Below, piece by piece: positions 17,815-26,541 of a stretch of 64,000 nt of DNA; within the stretch, counting starts at the first letter, position 1; each line of letters starts with the position of its first letter. Origin of the DNA: JAJPKK01 sp963781195. GTDB lineage: Bacteria > Pseudomonadota > Alphaproteobacteria > Rhizobiales > Xanthobacteraceae. A model generated the notes under the pieces. It did not search any database. It was not told the DNA's origin and saw nothing but the letters and a program-made list of their open reading frames with translations. The stretch lies in contig CAWAEZ010000004.1 in NCBI GenBank assembly GCA_963781195.1, positions 124,001 through 188,000 on the forward strand, in the 5' to 3' direction. The translations under genes and the position numbers were made by a program.

Positions 17815-18798
17815 TCACTGCGGCTGGTAGTTCGTGAGCCGGACGATCTCGGCGTTCAGGGCCCGCTCTTTTGCGATGTATTCGTTGAATTGAGCGACCG
17901 ACATCGCGTCGCCCGGGTCGATCTCACCACCGAGAAGCGTGATCTTCGACCTGACCGTGTCATTCTGCAGGGCCTTCAGAACCTCGGCATTGAGACGCTG
18001 CACGATGAACGGTGGCGTTTTGGCAGGCAGATAGGAACCCATCCAGTAACTGTAGTCCGAGTGCGGGTACCCGGACTCGATCGTCGTCGGAATCCCGGGA
18101 AAAAGAGGCGATCGGCGTGCCGACAGGAGCGCCAGGACATTGACGCTGCCCGCTTTCGCCAACTCCAGCGCGTTTGGCGTGACGCCCGAGAACATGTCGA
18201 GACGCCCCGCCATGATCTCGTTCATCGCCTCGGGAGTTCCTCTGAACGGCACGTTCGTCCCCTCAAAGTGCGCCGCATACATGAGGCGCGCCGTCGCCAG
18301 TTGTCCCGAACTGCCAAACCCGAGCGTGCCGAATGTCAACGGCGAAGGTTTGATCCGCCCGACATCGATCAGATCGGCGAGCGTCTTGAATTTTGTCGAT
18401 GAGATCACCACGACGGGAAAGCGCGCCAGCAGCGCGATCCCGCTCATGTCGTTGTATGCGTCGTAAGGCAAGTGGGCGTAAGTGGAGGCGACGGCGACGA
18501 AGGTGGATGAGTTGACGAGGAGCGTGTAACCGTCGGGTGGCGCTTTTGCCACCGCGCCCATGCCCACGATTTCACCGGCCCCGCTTCGATTTTCGACCAC
18601 CACTGCTTGACCCAGTTGGCGTCCGACCTGCTCGAACACGATTCTGGCCATCAGGTCCGACGTGCTGCCGGGCGACGTCGGCGCAACGACTTTGATCGGC
18701 TGCACCATCGGCCACTCTTTGCCGAACGCGAAACCTGCCGACGAAAGCCCAACGGCAACGAGGCACACGACGATGCTGCAAATTCTCTCAAGGCTCAT
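17815..18798 (-). CDS. Bug-family (TctC-type) periplasmic solute-binding protein 4
   Basis: A 327-residue binding protein. ATG 18798 follows GCAGAGAG; the signal peptide ends near AGFAFG. QPIKVVAPTSPGSTSD, VVENRSGAGEIVG and PPDGYTLLVNSS are the Bug patterns. The conserved N-terminal YPxRP motif is loose (KEWPMVQP), which is unusual in this family. It precedes the amidase gene, which suggests capture of an amide or an acid handled by that pathway. It is divergent from the isochorismatase-fold gene. Confidence 0.85.
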   Translation of the reverse strand: MSLERICSIVVCLVAVGLSSAGFAFGKEWPMVQPIKVVAPTSPGSTSDLMARIVFEQVGRQLGQAVVVENRSGAGEIVGMGAVAKAPPDGYTLLVNSSTFVAVASTYAHLPYDAYNDMSGIALLARFPVVVISSTKFKTLADLIDVGRIKPSPLTFGTLGFGSSGQLATARLMYAAHFEGTNVPFRGTPEAMNEIMAGRLDMFSGVTPNALELAKAGSVNVLALLSARRSPLFPGIPTTIESGYPHSDYSYWMGSYLPAKTPPFIVQRLNAEVLKALQNDTVRSKITLLGGEIDPGDAMSVAQFNEYIAKERALNAEIVRLTNYQPQ

Positions 18799-19146
18799 CG
18801 GCTCTCTGCTCCGTTCGATCTCGGTCGCGCACTTCAAAAGAAGGAATGACTACCGCAGTCGGCGGCGCGGCCGTTGAGATCAAGCGCTTCATCTGGACCC
18901 GGGACCATTGCCGCCCGTGGCGTTGCGGGAAAGGCCATCTTGTCAGCTTTGGATGCGATCGTATACAATGAATCATGACCGGGTCCACAGGGCGAGATGC
19001 ATAGTCTCGTTTCGGCGGAAGGCGTTATACCGGCGGCTGCCCGCCCATTGGACGAGGCGCGGTGGGATGCGAATATCGGGCCATCGGGCACGTGACCTCG
19101 AAACGCCCGGTGCATGAATGCTACGTGTTCGATTTGGAGTTTTCAG
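18799..19146. other. Divergent intergenic region (Bug 4 / isochorismatase)
   Basis: Between the two divergent start codons there is no recognisable gene. The main feature is the GTATAC palindrome at 18961-18966, described separately. GGAG at 19136-19139 is the ribosome binding site of the plus-strand gene. Confidence 0.6.
18957..18974. promoter_or_regulatory. GTATAC box, candidate GntR-type operator
   Basis: GTATACAA (18961-18968) is followed after one base by GAATC. It is a weaker version of the TGTATACAA-N2-GAATAC element found upstream of the UbiD gene and the XRE gene. Here it lies in the divergent region between a Bug gene and the isochorismatase-fold gene. FCD-type GntR regulators often bind such TTGTATACAA-like palindromes. 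Confidence 0.45.
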
Positions 19147-19869
19147 ATGGCATCTGTCGACGCGTTCGAAGACCATTGCTGGAAAGATGTCGTTTCAGCG
19201 AGCGATATGAAACTGTATTCGCCTTATGCACGCGAAACATTCGTCGGCCCTTCGGCCGCATTTTTAGCAATCGACCTCTACGACCTGGTCTATCGCGGTG
19301 GTCCCGGGCAACCGGTGGACCTCGATGAAAAATACCCGAACAGCTGTGGCATCTTTGCGCACCGCGCGATCGAACCGACCAAGCGGCTTTTTGAGGCTGT
19401 CCGCCGTGCGGGGCTTCCGGTTTTTTACTGTACCCAGGATACGCGCCCCAACAACCGCCCGGCTGGAGCCGTCTCGACGCGCCGTCCCACCAGGCCGGCG
19501 ACCATCGCGGATCACGGCATCTATCATGAATTCACGCCACGGCCCGAGGATGTCGTCATCTACAAGCAGCGCGCGAGCATCTTCCAGGGCACGCCGTTTC
19601 TCTCGCACCTGAACCTGCTGGGGATCCGCAGCTTGATCGTGTGCGGTGAAAGCACGTCGGGTTGCGTACGCGCCAGTGCGGTCGACGCCTACTCCAACGG
19701 CGTCCACGTCTCGATCGTGGAACAATGCACCTATGACCGCGCCGAGTTGATCCACAAGGTCAATCTGTTCGACCTCCATCACAAATACGTCGATGTGATG
19801 CATCTCGACGAAGTGGTGGCCCACCTTGATGGTCTCGCGCAGAAAAGCCAGGCCGTGGCTGCCGAATAG
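19147..19869 (+). CDS. Isochorismatase-fold cysteine hydrolase (carbamoylsarcosine/maleamate amidase-like)
   Basis: A 240-residue cytoplasmic hydrolase starting at ATG 19147 behind TTGGAG. The catalytic triad is present: Asp43 in AFLAIDLYD, Lys140 in VVIYKQRASIF and Cys173 in GESTSGCVRASAVDA. The Cys marks it as an amidohydrolase of the nicotinamidase, N-carbamoylsarcosine amidase or maleamate amidase kind, not an isochorismate hydrolase. With an amidase opposite and molybdenum hydroxylases nearby, release of ammonia from a ring-cleavage amide is a reasonable guess. The GntR gene downstream may control it. Confidence 0.87.
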   Translation: MASVDAFEDHCWKDVVSASDMKLYSPYARETFVGPSAAFLAIDLYDLVYRGGPGQPVDLDEKYPNSCGIFAHRAIEPTKRLFEAVRRAGLPVFYCTQDTRPNNRPAGAVSTRRPTRPATIADHGIYHEFTPRPEDVVIYKQRASIFQGTPFLSHLNLLGIRSLIVCGESTSGCVRASAVDAYSNGVHVSIVEQCTYDRAELIHKVNLFDLHHKYVDVMHLDEVVAHLDGLAQKSQAVAAE

Positions 19870-19936
19870 GGCGCACGGCTGAAAGGTATCGAGGCAAACT
19901 CCGCGGCGCATGAGGCGCGGATTTTCAAGGCGGCTG

Positions 19937-19955
19937 GCAGGCGGTTGCCGCCTGC
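19937..19955 (+). terminator. Hairpin downstream of the isochorismatase-fold gene
   Basis: GCAGGCGG (19937-19944), loop TTG, CCGCCTGC (19948-19955): a perfect 8-bp GC-rich stem 68 bp after the stop codon. No long T run follows, so termination efficiency is uncertain. Confidence 0.4.
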
Positions 19956-20045
19956 GGAACCTCCTTTCGACCTCCAAAGTGTGTATCTGATCTCATACCG
20001 GGAAATCCAATTCCCGTTCAGCCCGCACTGCGCTATATCTGGCGG

Positions 20046-20080
20046 ATTGGCTCCGATTATGAGAGCCAGTCAGAGCCAAT
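20046..20080. promoter_or_regulatory. Inverted repeat ATTGGCTC/GAGCCAAT abutting the GntR start
   Basis: ATTGGCTC (20046-20053) and GAGCCAAT (20073-20080) are perfect inverse copies 19 bp apart, ending directly at the GntR start region. A further GAGAGCC lies between them. The place fits autoregulation or a hairpin that covers the translation start. Confidence 0.45.
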
Positions 20081-20086
20081 GTGCGC

Positions 20087-20782
20087 ATGTCGTTTCCGGT
20101 AAAGTTCACGACACTATCCAAGTCCAAAGCGTTCCGAACTGGATCGCGAGCCGACTTTGTTTATGAAAACCTGCGAAATGCCATTTGGGAAGGTCGCTTC
20201 GCGCGTGGCGAACACATCCGCGAGGAGGATCTCGCCAAAAGTCTCGGCGTGAGCCGGACGCCCGTGCGCGAGGCGCTTCAACGGCTGCAGCAGCGGGGCC
20301 TTCTGGTATCAAGTCCGGGCCGAGGTCTGGCGATCGCGCAGTTGTCGCGCAAGCAGATCTTGGACCTGTACGCCATGCGGGAGATCCTCGAGGGGTCCGC
20401 TGCCCGTCTTGCCGCGCAACACGCAACAGAGACCGAGATTGAGTTGCTTTACCGTCTTCAGGAGCAACTGAGCGTGGAAGGACACAATCCCCTTGCCCTG
20501 GTGACCCTCAATCGGCGTTTTCACCAACACATCTACGACGCCGCGCACAACGAATATCTGATCTACACGCTCGAAGCATTGCACGATTCGATGGCGTTGC
20601 TGCACAATCTCACGTTCCGGATGCCAAGCCGGCGGGGGCAGTCCGATCGCGAGCACCTCAAGATTGTGCAAGCCATCGAAAAGCGCGACGCGGCGTTGGC
20701 CGCTCAGGCGGCGCAGCATCATATCCAGCAGGCGCGGTCCGTCCGGATGCAGTACTTCGCAGCGCACACGGCCGAAATCTAG
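20087..20782 (+). CDS. GntR-family (FCD subgroup) transcriptional regulator 1
   Basis: From ATG 20087 the product is 231 residues; GTG 20081 would add two. Residues 20-85 are the winged helix (ADFVYENLRNAIWEGRF, LAKSLGVSRTPVREALQRL, SSPGRGLAIA). The rest is the all-helical FCD ligand domain with metal-site-like residues (LNRRFHQHIYDAAHNEYL, QHHIQQA). FCD regulators respond to organic acids. It stands between the isochorismatase-fold gene and the convergent UbiD gene; the TGTATACA boxes around both are plausible targets. Confidence 0.9.
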   Translation: MSFPVKFTTLSKSKAFRTGSRADFVYENLRNAIWEGRFARGEHIREEDLAKSLGVSRTPVREALQRLQQRGLLVSSPGRGLAIAQLSRKQILDLYAMREILEGSAARLAAQHATETEIELLYRLQEQLSVEGHNPLALVTLNRRFHQHIYDAAHNEYLIYTLEALHDSMALLHNLTFRMPSRRGQSDREHLKIVQAIEKRDAALAAQAAQHHIQQARSVRMQYFAAHTAEI

Positions 20783-20791
20783 GCGGCGGCA

Positions 20792-20815
20792 GGGCAGCGC
20801 AGTATCTGCGCCGCC
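20792..20815. terminator. Bidirectional hairpin between convergent GntR and UbiD genes
   Basis: GGGC-A-GCGCAG, loop TAT, CTGCGC-C-GCCC: a 10-bp stem with one mismatch, in the 61-bp gap between the two convergent stop codons. It has no strong T run on either side. Confidence 0.4.
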
Positions 20816-20843
20816 CGGATGGAGTTTCCTAGAGCGGGGGGAG

Positions 20844-22277
20844 CTAGAAACCCTTCGGCAAGTCCTTCGCCCACTTTGCCCGCATGCGGTCGTCGAGCGC
20901 CTTGCTGGAGCGGGCAATGACGGGAAAGGTCTTCTTGCGGCGGAACGGGATGCAGGCGTCGATCACGACGCGCGAGTTGCGCCGATCGGACTCCGTGTCG
21001 TAGCACATGGGGTCCAGTGCGGAGCTCCAACCGCCGTGGATGATGTCGAGCTGCTCGCGCGGGTCGCAGCGCGTGCACATCGCCCAGATCACGTCGTTGA
21101 AATTGGTCGGGTCGATATCCTCGTCCACCACGATCGTCCAGCGATTGCAATAGGCGCCGGCGTGGCAATGCGCGGCCACCATCCCCGCCTGCTTCGAGTG
21201 GCCGCCATAGAGCGTCTTGATGGAGACCACCAGTAAGAAGCGACTGCCGCCCGCCTCATGGGTCCAAACGCCCTTCACCTCGGGAATTCCCGCGGCCTCG
21301 AGCTGGTTCCACACCGCGCCGCATCGGTAGGCGCCGAGATAGAACGTGTTGTCGTTCGGCGGCACAGCGGGAATCGCGCCCATCAGAATCGGGTCGTTCC
21401 GGTGCATGAAGGTCTCGATGCGGATGGCCGGCTCAAGGGCGCTGCCGCTGGCGTAATAGCCGGTCCACTCGCCGAGCGGGCCCTCCTTGATCGCGTCTCC
21501 CGGGTGGATGAATCCCTCGAAGGCGATCTCCGAATTGGCAGGTACCGGCAGGCCCGTCTTGGGCATGTTGATCACTTCGACCGGCTCGCCGAGGATGCCG
21601 CCGGCGGCTTCGAGCTCGTTCTTGCCGTAAGGAATCTCCAGCCCGCCGAGCATGAACAGCGCCGGATGGTTGCCGGCGATCACCGCGACCGGGCACGGCT
21701 GGCCGCGGTCATGATATTTGCCCATGATGATGCGGCCGTGCTTGCCGGGCGACATCATCACGCTCGCCAAAGCCGGCTCGTGCGACTGCACGCGATAGGT
21801 GCCGTAGTTCACCCATCCGGTGTCGGGGTCCTTCATCACGACCAGGCAGGCCGTGCCGATGAACGGTCCGCCGTCATGCTCATGCCAGACCGGAGTCGGG
21901 ATCTTCTGGATGTCGACGTCCTTGCCGGCGAAGACGTTTTCCAGCAGCGGGCCGCCGTTGACGGCCTTCGTCGGATGGGAAGGCGCGTGCTTCATGTAGT
22001 TGCGCCACCACTGGGTCAACTCCATCTCGGAGCCGGTCGGCGGCAGGCCGAGCGCGACGTTGATGCGCGGCACCGAAGTGAGGATGTTGGCGATGACGCG
22101 GTGACCCTTCGGATAGCCGGGAACCTCGTCGAACATCACGGCGGGACAGCCCATTTTGCGCATGTAGATGTCGACGATGCCGCCGATCTCTTCCTTCGGC
22201 TCGGCACCTTTGATAACCTTGAGCTCGCCCGCGGCTTCGATGCCGCTGATCCAGTCCCGCAAATCCTTGTTGGCCAT
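20844..22277 (-). CDS. UbiD-family prenylated-FMN decarboxylase
   Basis: A 477-residue cytoplasmic enzyme beginning MANKDLRDWISGIE at ATG 22277. The family's Arg-Glu-Glu active site is seen as Arg162 (NYGTYRVQ), Glu265 and Glu270 (KEGPLGEWTGYY). Other marks are VIANILTSVPRINVALGL, PTPVWHEHDGGPFIG and VDEDIDPTNFNDVIWA. UbiD enzymes reversibly decarboxylate aromatic, heteroaromatic or alpha,beta-unsaturated acids with prenylated FMN made by UbiX; no UbiX gene is in the window. It is divergent from molybdenum hydroxylase 1, which may act on the same ring system. Confidence 0.92.
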   Translation of the reverse strand: MANKDLRDWISGIEAAGELKVIKGAEPKEEIGGIVDIYMRKMGCPAVMFDEVPGYPKGHRVIANILTSVPRINVALGLPPTGSEMELTQWWRNYMKHAPSHPTKAVNGGPLLENVFAGKDVDIQKIPTPVWHEHDGGPFIGTACLVVMKDPDTGWVNYGTYRVQSHEPALASVMMSPGKHGRIIMGKYHDRGQPCPVAVIAGNHPALFMLGGLEIPYGKNELEAAGGILGEPVEVINMPKTGLPVPANSEIAFEGFIHPGDAIKEGPLGEWTGYYASGSALEPAIRIETFMHRNDPILMGAIPAVPPNDNTFYLGAYRCGAVWNQLEAAGIPEVKGVWTHEAGGSRFLLVVSIKTLYGGHSKQAGMVAAHCHAGAYCNRWTIVVDEDIDPTNFNDVIWAMCTRCDPREQLDIIHGGWSSALDPMCYDTESDRRNSRVVIDACIPFRRKKTFPVIARSSKALDDRMRAKWAKDLPKGF

Positions 22278-22832
22278 CGTCCGTGCTCTTTCCAATGTGT
22301 GCAGCGCTTCAGGTCGCTCGCGGTTTGCCTCGGTCTCGGTGCGCCGACGCCCCGGGCCGGACAAACCAGCCAAGCGGAGCTCGCTCGCCGACAGCGATCT
22401 GCCGCCAATCCCGAGCCTTGCCAAGCCCAGTCGGCGGCGCGCTTTACAACTGTATACAATAGAATACATTCGAACAAGGACGCGAGCGGCCTCGCGGCCA
22501 GATGCGCGGTCCGTGGTCCCTCGGGGCTGCGGTCGGCATGGCTCCGCAGTCCGCGACAACACCAGAAGTCACTTCTCGCTCATGAATGTCCCAGGTGCAT
22601 CCCCGGTCGCGTCACCGCGTGACGCAAAGTCCCAGGCCGGACGGAAGCGCGCCCTCCTGCGATGTGCCGAGGGTGCGCCCGGTGGGAGCGAGACCCGAAG
22701 GTCGACACCTGCCGGCAAGCTCGGCAGGATCGCGCCTCATCCGCTGCGCACCAGGACCAGGATCCGGACCATGGACGATATTTTTGCCCGAACTCTGTGC
22801 TCGCTCTTTACCGCCGCCTCGCCGGGGACCCA
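22278..22832. other. Long divergent intergenic region (UbiD / molybdenum hydroxylase 1)
   Basis: These 555 bp contain the TGTATACAA-N2-GAATAC box at 22451-22467 and little else that can be supported. On the minus strand TTGTTC (22476-22471) and TACAGT (22453-22448) are 17 bp apart and overlap that box, giving a possible UbiD promoter. Several frames are open through GC bias only. Confidence 0.5.
22451..22470. promoter_or_regulatory. TGTATACAA-N2-GAATAC box
   Basis: TGTATACAA (22451-22459), two bases, GAATAC (22462-22467); GAATACATTC is itself a palindrome. The element matches the one at 30558-30574 in spacing and in 16 of 20 bases. It overlaps a possible UbiD promoter and lies between two divergent catabolic units, so it may control both. 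Confidence 0.55.
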
Positions 22833-23705
22833 ATGAAATCTTTCGAGCTTGAACAGCCTGCATCGCTCGCTGCGGCGGTCCAGCTTCTCGATCCCGAGGA
22901 CTCGACGGTCCGCCCGATGGCCGGCGGCACGGCGCTGATGCTGATGATGAAAGCCGGCGTGTTCCAGCCGGAGAGGCTGGTAAGTCTGCGCAAGATCGAG
23001 AAGCGATACTCCGACATCGCGGTCGTCGCAAACGGGCTTCGCATTGGCGCCATGACGACGCTGCGGTCACTGGAACGCTCCGATGAGGTCCGCGCACAGG
23101 CGCCGATCATCACCCGCACGATGCGGACCCTGTCCAACGTGCGCATTCGCAACGTCGCGACCATCGGTGGTGCACTCGCTCACGGCGATCCGCACATGGA
23201 CCTGCCACCCGTTTTGATGGCGCTCGGGGCGACGGTCACGCTTACGGGAGCGAGAGGCGAGCGCACGCTCGCGGTGGAGGATATGTTCGTCGGCTATTAC
23301 GAAACCGTGCTCGAGAAAGACGAGCTGATCTCCGAAGTCCACGTCCCAGCGCAGGGCGCGAGGACGGCGGCATACTTCAAGGTCACAACCGGATCTGCCG
23401 ATGACTGGCCGGCGCTCGGCGTCGCGGCCGTCGTCGAGAGCGAGGGCATGGCGATCAAGTCCTTGCGCCTCGTGGCAAGCGCCGCGACCGACAAGGCCAC
23501 CCGGCTGAAGGCGGCGGAGGCTCTGCTCGAAGGCCGGAGCGTCGACGACAATCTGCTGAAGCAGGCCGGAGACGCCGCTGTCGCGGCGTGCGAATTCGTG
23601 GCCGACGTGCGAGGCTCGGTGCCTTATAAGCGCGAGTTGATGCGCGTCTACGTGCGCCGCGCCATCCTGGCGGCGCTCGATGGAAAGGACGGTGGACACG
23701 GATGA
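22833..23705 (+). CDS. Molybdenum hydroxylase 1, FAD-binding subunit (CoxM-type)
   Basis: A 290-residue FAD-binding subunit that passes electrons from the iron-sulfur subunit towards the acceptor. MKSFELEQPASLAAAVQLL is the normal N-terminus. The FAD-binding patterns PMAGGTALMLMMK and RNVATIGGALAHGDPHMDL are intact. It has no close ribosome binding site except GGGGA. The stop overlaps the next start by ATGA (23702-23705). Gene order here is M-L-S, unlike the other sets in this window. Confidence 0.9.
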   Translation: MKSFELEQPASLAAAVQLLDPEDSTVRPMAGGTALMLMMKAGVFQPERLVSLRKIEKRYSDIAVVANGLRIGAMTTLRSLERSDEVRAQAPIITRTMRTLSNVRIRNVATIGGALAHGDPHMDLPPVLMALGATVTLTGARGERTLAVEDMFVGYYETVLEKDELISEVHVPAQGARTAAYFKVTTGSADDWPALGVAAVVESEGMAIKSLRLVASAATDKATRLKAAEALLEGRSVDDNLLKQAGDAAVAACEFVADVRGSVPYKRELMRVYVRRAILAALDGKDGGHG

Positions 23706-26008
23706 CCACGATCCTCAACACCGCCGGGGCCAAAATCGGCGGGCAGGTCGGCCGCTCGGTGCCTCGCCTCGAGAGCCGCGACAAGGTGACCGGCCGTGCC
23801 GAATACACCCACACCATGCGGGTGGCGGGCATGCTGCACGCCAAGATCTTCCGCAGCACGGTGCCGCATGGCCGCATCAAATCGATCGACACCAGTGCGG
23901 CGAAGAAGCTGCCGGGCGTTCTCCACGTCATCACCATCGACGATGTTCTCCAGGTCCTGCCCAACCCCTACTATGGGCCCGCGTTCCACGACCAGCCCAT
24001 CCTGGCGCACGGCAAGGTCCGGTTTGTCGGCGAGCCGGTTGCGGTCGTCCTCGCCGCCGACCCGCATGTCGCCGAGCAGGCGGTCCAGCTCATCACCGCC
24101 GAATACGAGGAATTGCCGGCGATCTACGACGAGATCGATGCGCTGACTGCCAAGGTCTATGTGCACGATGAGCTCAAGCCCGCCGGAGCATTCGCGGATC
24201 TGAAGCATCTCAAAGGCGCTCGGGATACCAACATCGCCCTGAATTATCGGTTGCGTCGCGGCGACTTCGAGAAGGCCTACGCCGCGGCGGAACACCGGTT
24301 CGAGCACCAGTTCAAGACTCAGAAGGTGCTGCACCTGTCGTTCGAGCCGTTCGCCTGCATTTGCGATTACAGGGACAGCCACGTCACGTTCTACAACTCC
24401 TCACAAGGGCCCTCGTTCGTGCGCCTTGAGATGGCGCGCCTGCTCGGCTGGCCGGAAAACAAGGTCCGCATCAAGGTGCCGTATCTGGGTTCCGGCTACG
24501 GCTCGAAGCTTTATATCAAGCTCGAGGCGCTCGCGCTGGCGCTCTCGATGATCGCCCGCAAGCCCGTCAAGATCGCGCTGACCTTCGAGGAGATGTTCTA
24601 CCAGATCACCCGGCATCCCTGCACCTTCCGGATCAAGAGTGGCGTCGACGAGCACGGCAAGATCGTCGCCCGAAAGTGCGAGGTCTATTGGAACGGCGGC
24701 GCCTACGCCGATATCGGCCCACGGGTGACCCAGAAGTCGGGCCTCACCGCCTCCGGTCCCTATGACATCGACCACGTCGCGATCGACTCTTGTGCTCTTT
24801 ACACGAACCTCACGCCCGCGGGGGCGCTGCGCGGCTTCGGTGTGCCTCAGCTCGTGTGGGCCTATGAAGGCCATATGGACATGATGGCGCGTGAACTCGG
24901 GCTCGATCCGGTCGAATTCCGACGCAGGAATCTCGTGCACGAAGGCCGCCGGCATGCCACTGGCCAAGTGATCGAGGATGCGCCGCTCGAAACGCTGTTG
25001 GACAAGCTTGCGGAACGCATGAATTGGTCGCAGCCCTTCGACAAGGGGACGGGCACGACCAGGCGCGGTCGCGGCATCGCCATCGCCATCAAGGCGGTCA
25101 CCTCGCCGACCACATCGGTCGCGATCGTGAATGTCTCTGCCGACGGATCGGCGACACTCTATTGCGGCACCGTTGACATGGGGCAGGGATCCGACACCGC
25201 GATGGCGCAGATCGTCGGCGAGGTGCTCAACGTTTCCGCCGAGGACGTGCGGGTGATTCCGCGCGACACCGACGCGACGCCCTACGATACCGGCACACTC
25301 GGTTCACGCTCGCTCTTCCACATGGGCCATGCGGTGCGGCGCGCGGCCGAAGAAGCCCGGGACAAGCTGCGGGCGTTGGCGCGCGAGGTGGGCGAGCCGG
25401 AAGGATCGAACATCCCGCTCTCCGAGCTGTTCAAGAAGCGCTACGGGATGCAGGCGGGCAACGTCGTCGGCACCGGCATCTACAAGCCGGACTACGTGTC
25501 GCCGGATCCAAGCGACGGGCAAAGTCCGAACGTGACGCCGTTCTGGTTCATCGCCGGGGCCGGCGCCGAGGTCGAAGTCGACACCGAGACAGGACACGTC
25601 AAGATCACCAAGCTGGTCAGCGTGGTGGATTGTGGCAAGGCGTTAAATCCCAAGATCGTCGAGACGCAGATTTCAGGTTCTGCACTGATGCATGTCGGCT
25701 TCACGATGTTCGAGAAAATGCATATCGATGGCGGCCAGGTCACCAACGCCTCTCTCGCGGACTACAAGATTCCGGGCTTCCACGACGTGCCGGACGCAAT
25801 GGAGAACCTGTACATCGAGCATGACCAGTCGAACGGTCCGTTCGGTGCAAAAGGCGTCGGAGAAGTATCGACGTTCTGCCCATCACCGGCGATCGCCAAC
25901 GCGATCGATGATGCGGTGGGCGTGAGGCTGGTGGAGATGCCGCTCAACGCGGAAGCCGTATATCGTGCGCTGCGCGCCAAGCAGGGCCGGCCCCTGGAGG
26001 ACGAATGA
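23702..26008 (+). CDS. Molybdenum hydroxylase 1, molybdopterin large subunit
   Basis: A 768-residue subunit of the xanthine dehydrogenase/CoxL family that binds the molybdenum pterin cytosine dinucleotide cofactor. Two domains are seen: the N-terminal a/b hammerhead (RDKVTGRAEYTHTMRVAGM to about residue 130) and the cofactor-binding part. The conserved loop is PAGALRGFGVPQ, as in hydroxybenzoyl-CoA reductase and nicotinate dehydrogenase types, and lacks the AYxCSFR of CO dehydrogenase. The catalytic Glu is probably Glu721 (KGVGEVS). It hydroxylates a carbon next to a ring nitrogen, or reduces a CoA ester. It is not a CO dehydrogenase. Confidence 0.9.
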   Translation: MTTILNTAGAKIGGQVGRSVPRLESRDKVTGRAEYTHTMRVAGMLHAKIFRSTVPHGRIKSIDTSAAKKLPGVLHVITIDDVLQVLPNPYYGPAFHDQPILAHGKVRFVGEPVAVVLAADPHVAEQAVQLITAEYEELPAIYDEIDALTAKVYVHDELKPAGAFADLKHLKGARDTNIALNYRLRRGDFEKAYAAAEHRFEHQFKTQKVLHLSFEPFACICDYRDSHVTFYNSSQGPSFVRLEMARLLGWPENKVRIKVPYLGSGYGSKLYIKLEALALALSMIARKPVKIALTFEEMFYQITRHPCTFRIKSGVDEHGKIVARKCEVYWNGGAYADIGPRVTQKSGLTASGPYDIDHVAIDSCALYTNLTPAGALRGFGVPQLVWAYEGHMDMMARELGLDPVEFRRRNLVHEGRRHATGQVIEDAPLETLLDKLAERMNWSQPFDKGTGTTRRGRGIAIAIKAVTSPTTSVAIVNVSADGSATLYCGTVDMGQGSDTAMAQIVGEVLNVSAEDVRVIPRDTDATPYDTGTLGSRSLFHMGHAVRRAAEEARDKLRALAREVGEPEGSNIPLSELFKKRYGMQAGNVVGTGIYKPDYVSPDPSDGQSPNVTPFWFIAGAGAEVEVDTETGHVKITKLVSVVDCGKALNPKIVETQISGSALMHVGFTMFEKMHIDGGQVTNASLADYKIPGFHDVPDAMENLYIEHDQSNGPFGAKGVGEVSTFCPSPAIANAIDDAVGVRLVEMPLNAEAVYRALRAKQGRPLEDE

Positions 26009-26009
26009 C

Positions 26010-26498
26010 ATGACGGCCGTCCGCTCGATCACCTTCACGCTCAACGGCACGCCGGTGATAGCCGACGTCAAGCCGCACCATAACCTGGTCGAGGTGCTGC
26101 AATCCCAGTTCGGCCTCACCGGCGCGCGCGAAAGCTGCGGACAAGGCCTATGCGGCTGTTGCACCGTCGTGGTGGACGGCAAGGCGGTGTCGAGCTGCCT
26201 CTATCTCGCGATCTTGGTGGACGGCGCCGAGGTGACCACCATCGAGAGCCTCGACACCCGCGACACGCTGAGCCCGGTGCAAGAGGCCTTCGTCGAGGCC
26301 AGCGCGTTCCAATGCGGGTACTGTACGCCGGGGCTCATCATGATGGTGACGCAATTGCTCGACGAAAATCCCGATCCGTCCGACGATCAGATCAAGCACT
26401 ATCTCAGCGGCAATCTGTGCCGCTGCGCGGCTTATCCCGAGGTCATGGATGCGGTCAGGCTCGCCGTGAAAAAACGAAAGATCGCGGTCACCGCGTGA
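26010..26498 (+). CDS. Molybdenum hydroxylase 1, [2Fe-2S] small subunit
   Basis: A 162-residue subunit with the eight cysteines of two [2Fe-2S] clusters. The plant-ferredoxin type is CGQGLCGCC with a later SSC; the helical type is QCGYCTPG and NLCRCAAYPEV. The usual CRCTGY is CRCAAY here. It starts two bases after the large-subunit stop. An inverted repeat spans its 3' end and may terminate the transcript before the convergent nitrile-hydratase-like unit. Confidence 0.92.
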   Translation: MTAVRSITFTLNGTPVIADVKPHHNLVEVLQSQFGLTGARESCGQGLCGCCTVVVDGKAVSSCLYLAILVDGAEVTTIESLDTRDTLSPVQEAFVEASAFQCGYCTPGLIMMVTQLLDENPDPSDDQIKHYLSGNLCRCAAYPEVMDAVRLAVKKRKIAVTA

Positions 26499-26515
26499 CT
26501 GCGAAATCTTTCGTT
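26473..26515. terminator. Inverted repeat spanning the stop codon, between convergent units
   Basis: AACGAAAGAT (26473-26482) and ATCTTTCGTT (26506-26515) are perfect 10-bp inverse arms. Inside, CGCGG-TCA-CCGCG forms a second small hairpin. The structure covers the stop codon of the small subunit at 26496-26498 and faces the convergent gene at 26542. Arms this long at a convergent junction suggest a two-way terminator, although part of the left arm is coding. Confidence 0.45.
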
Positions 26516-26541
26516 CTCGCGGTTCGGCTCGGCGAAACCGG

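Noticed and set aside
23702..26498. CO dehydrogenase (coxMLS) for set 1
   Set aside because: The AYxCSFR active-site loop of form I CO dehydrogenase is absent from all four large subunits.
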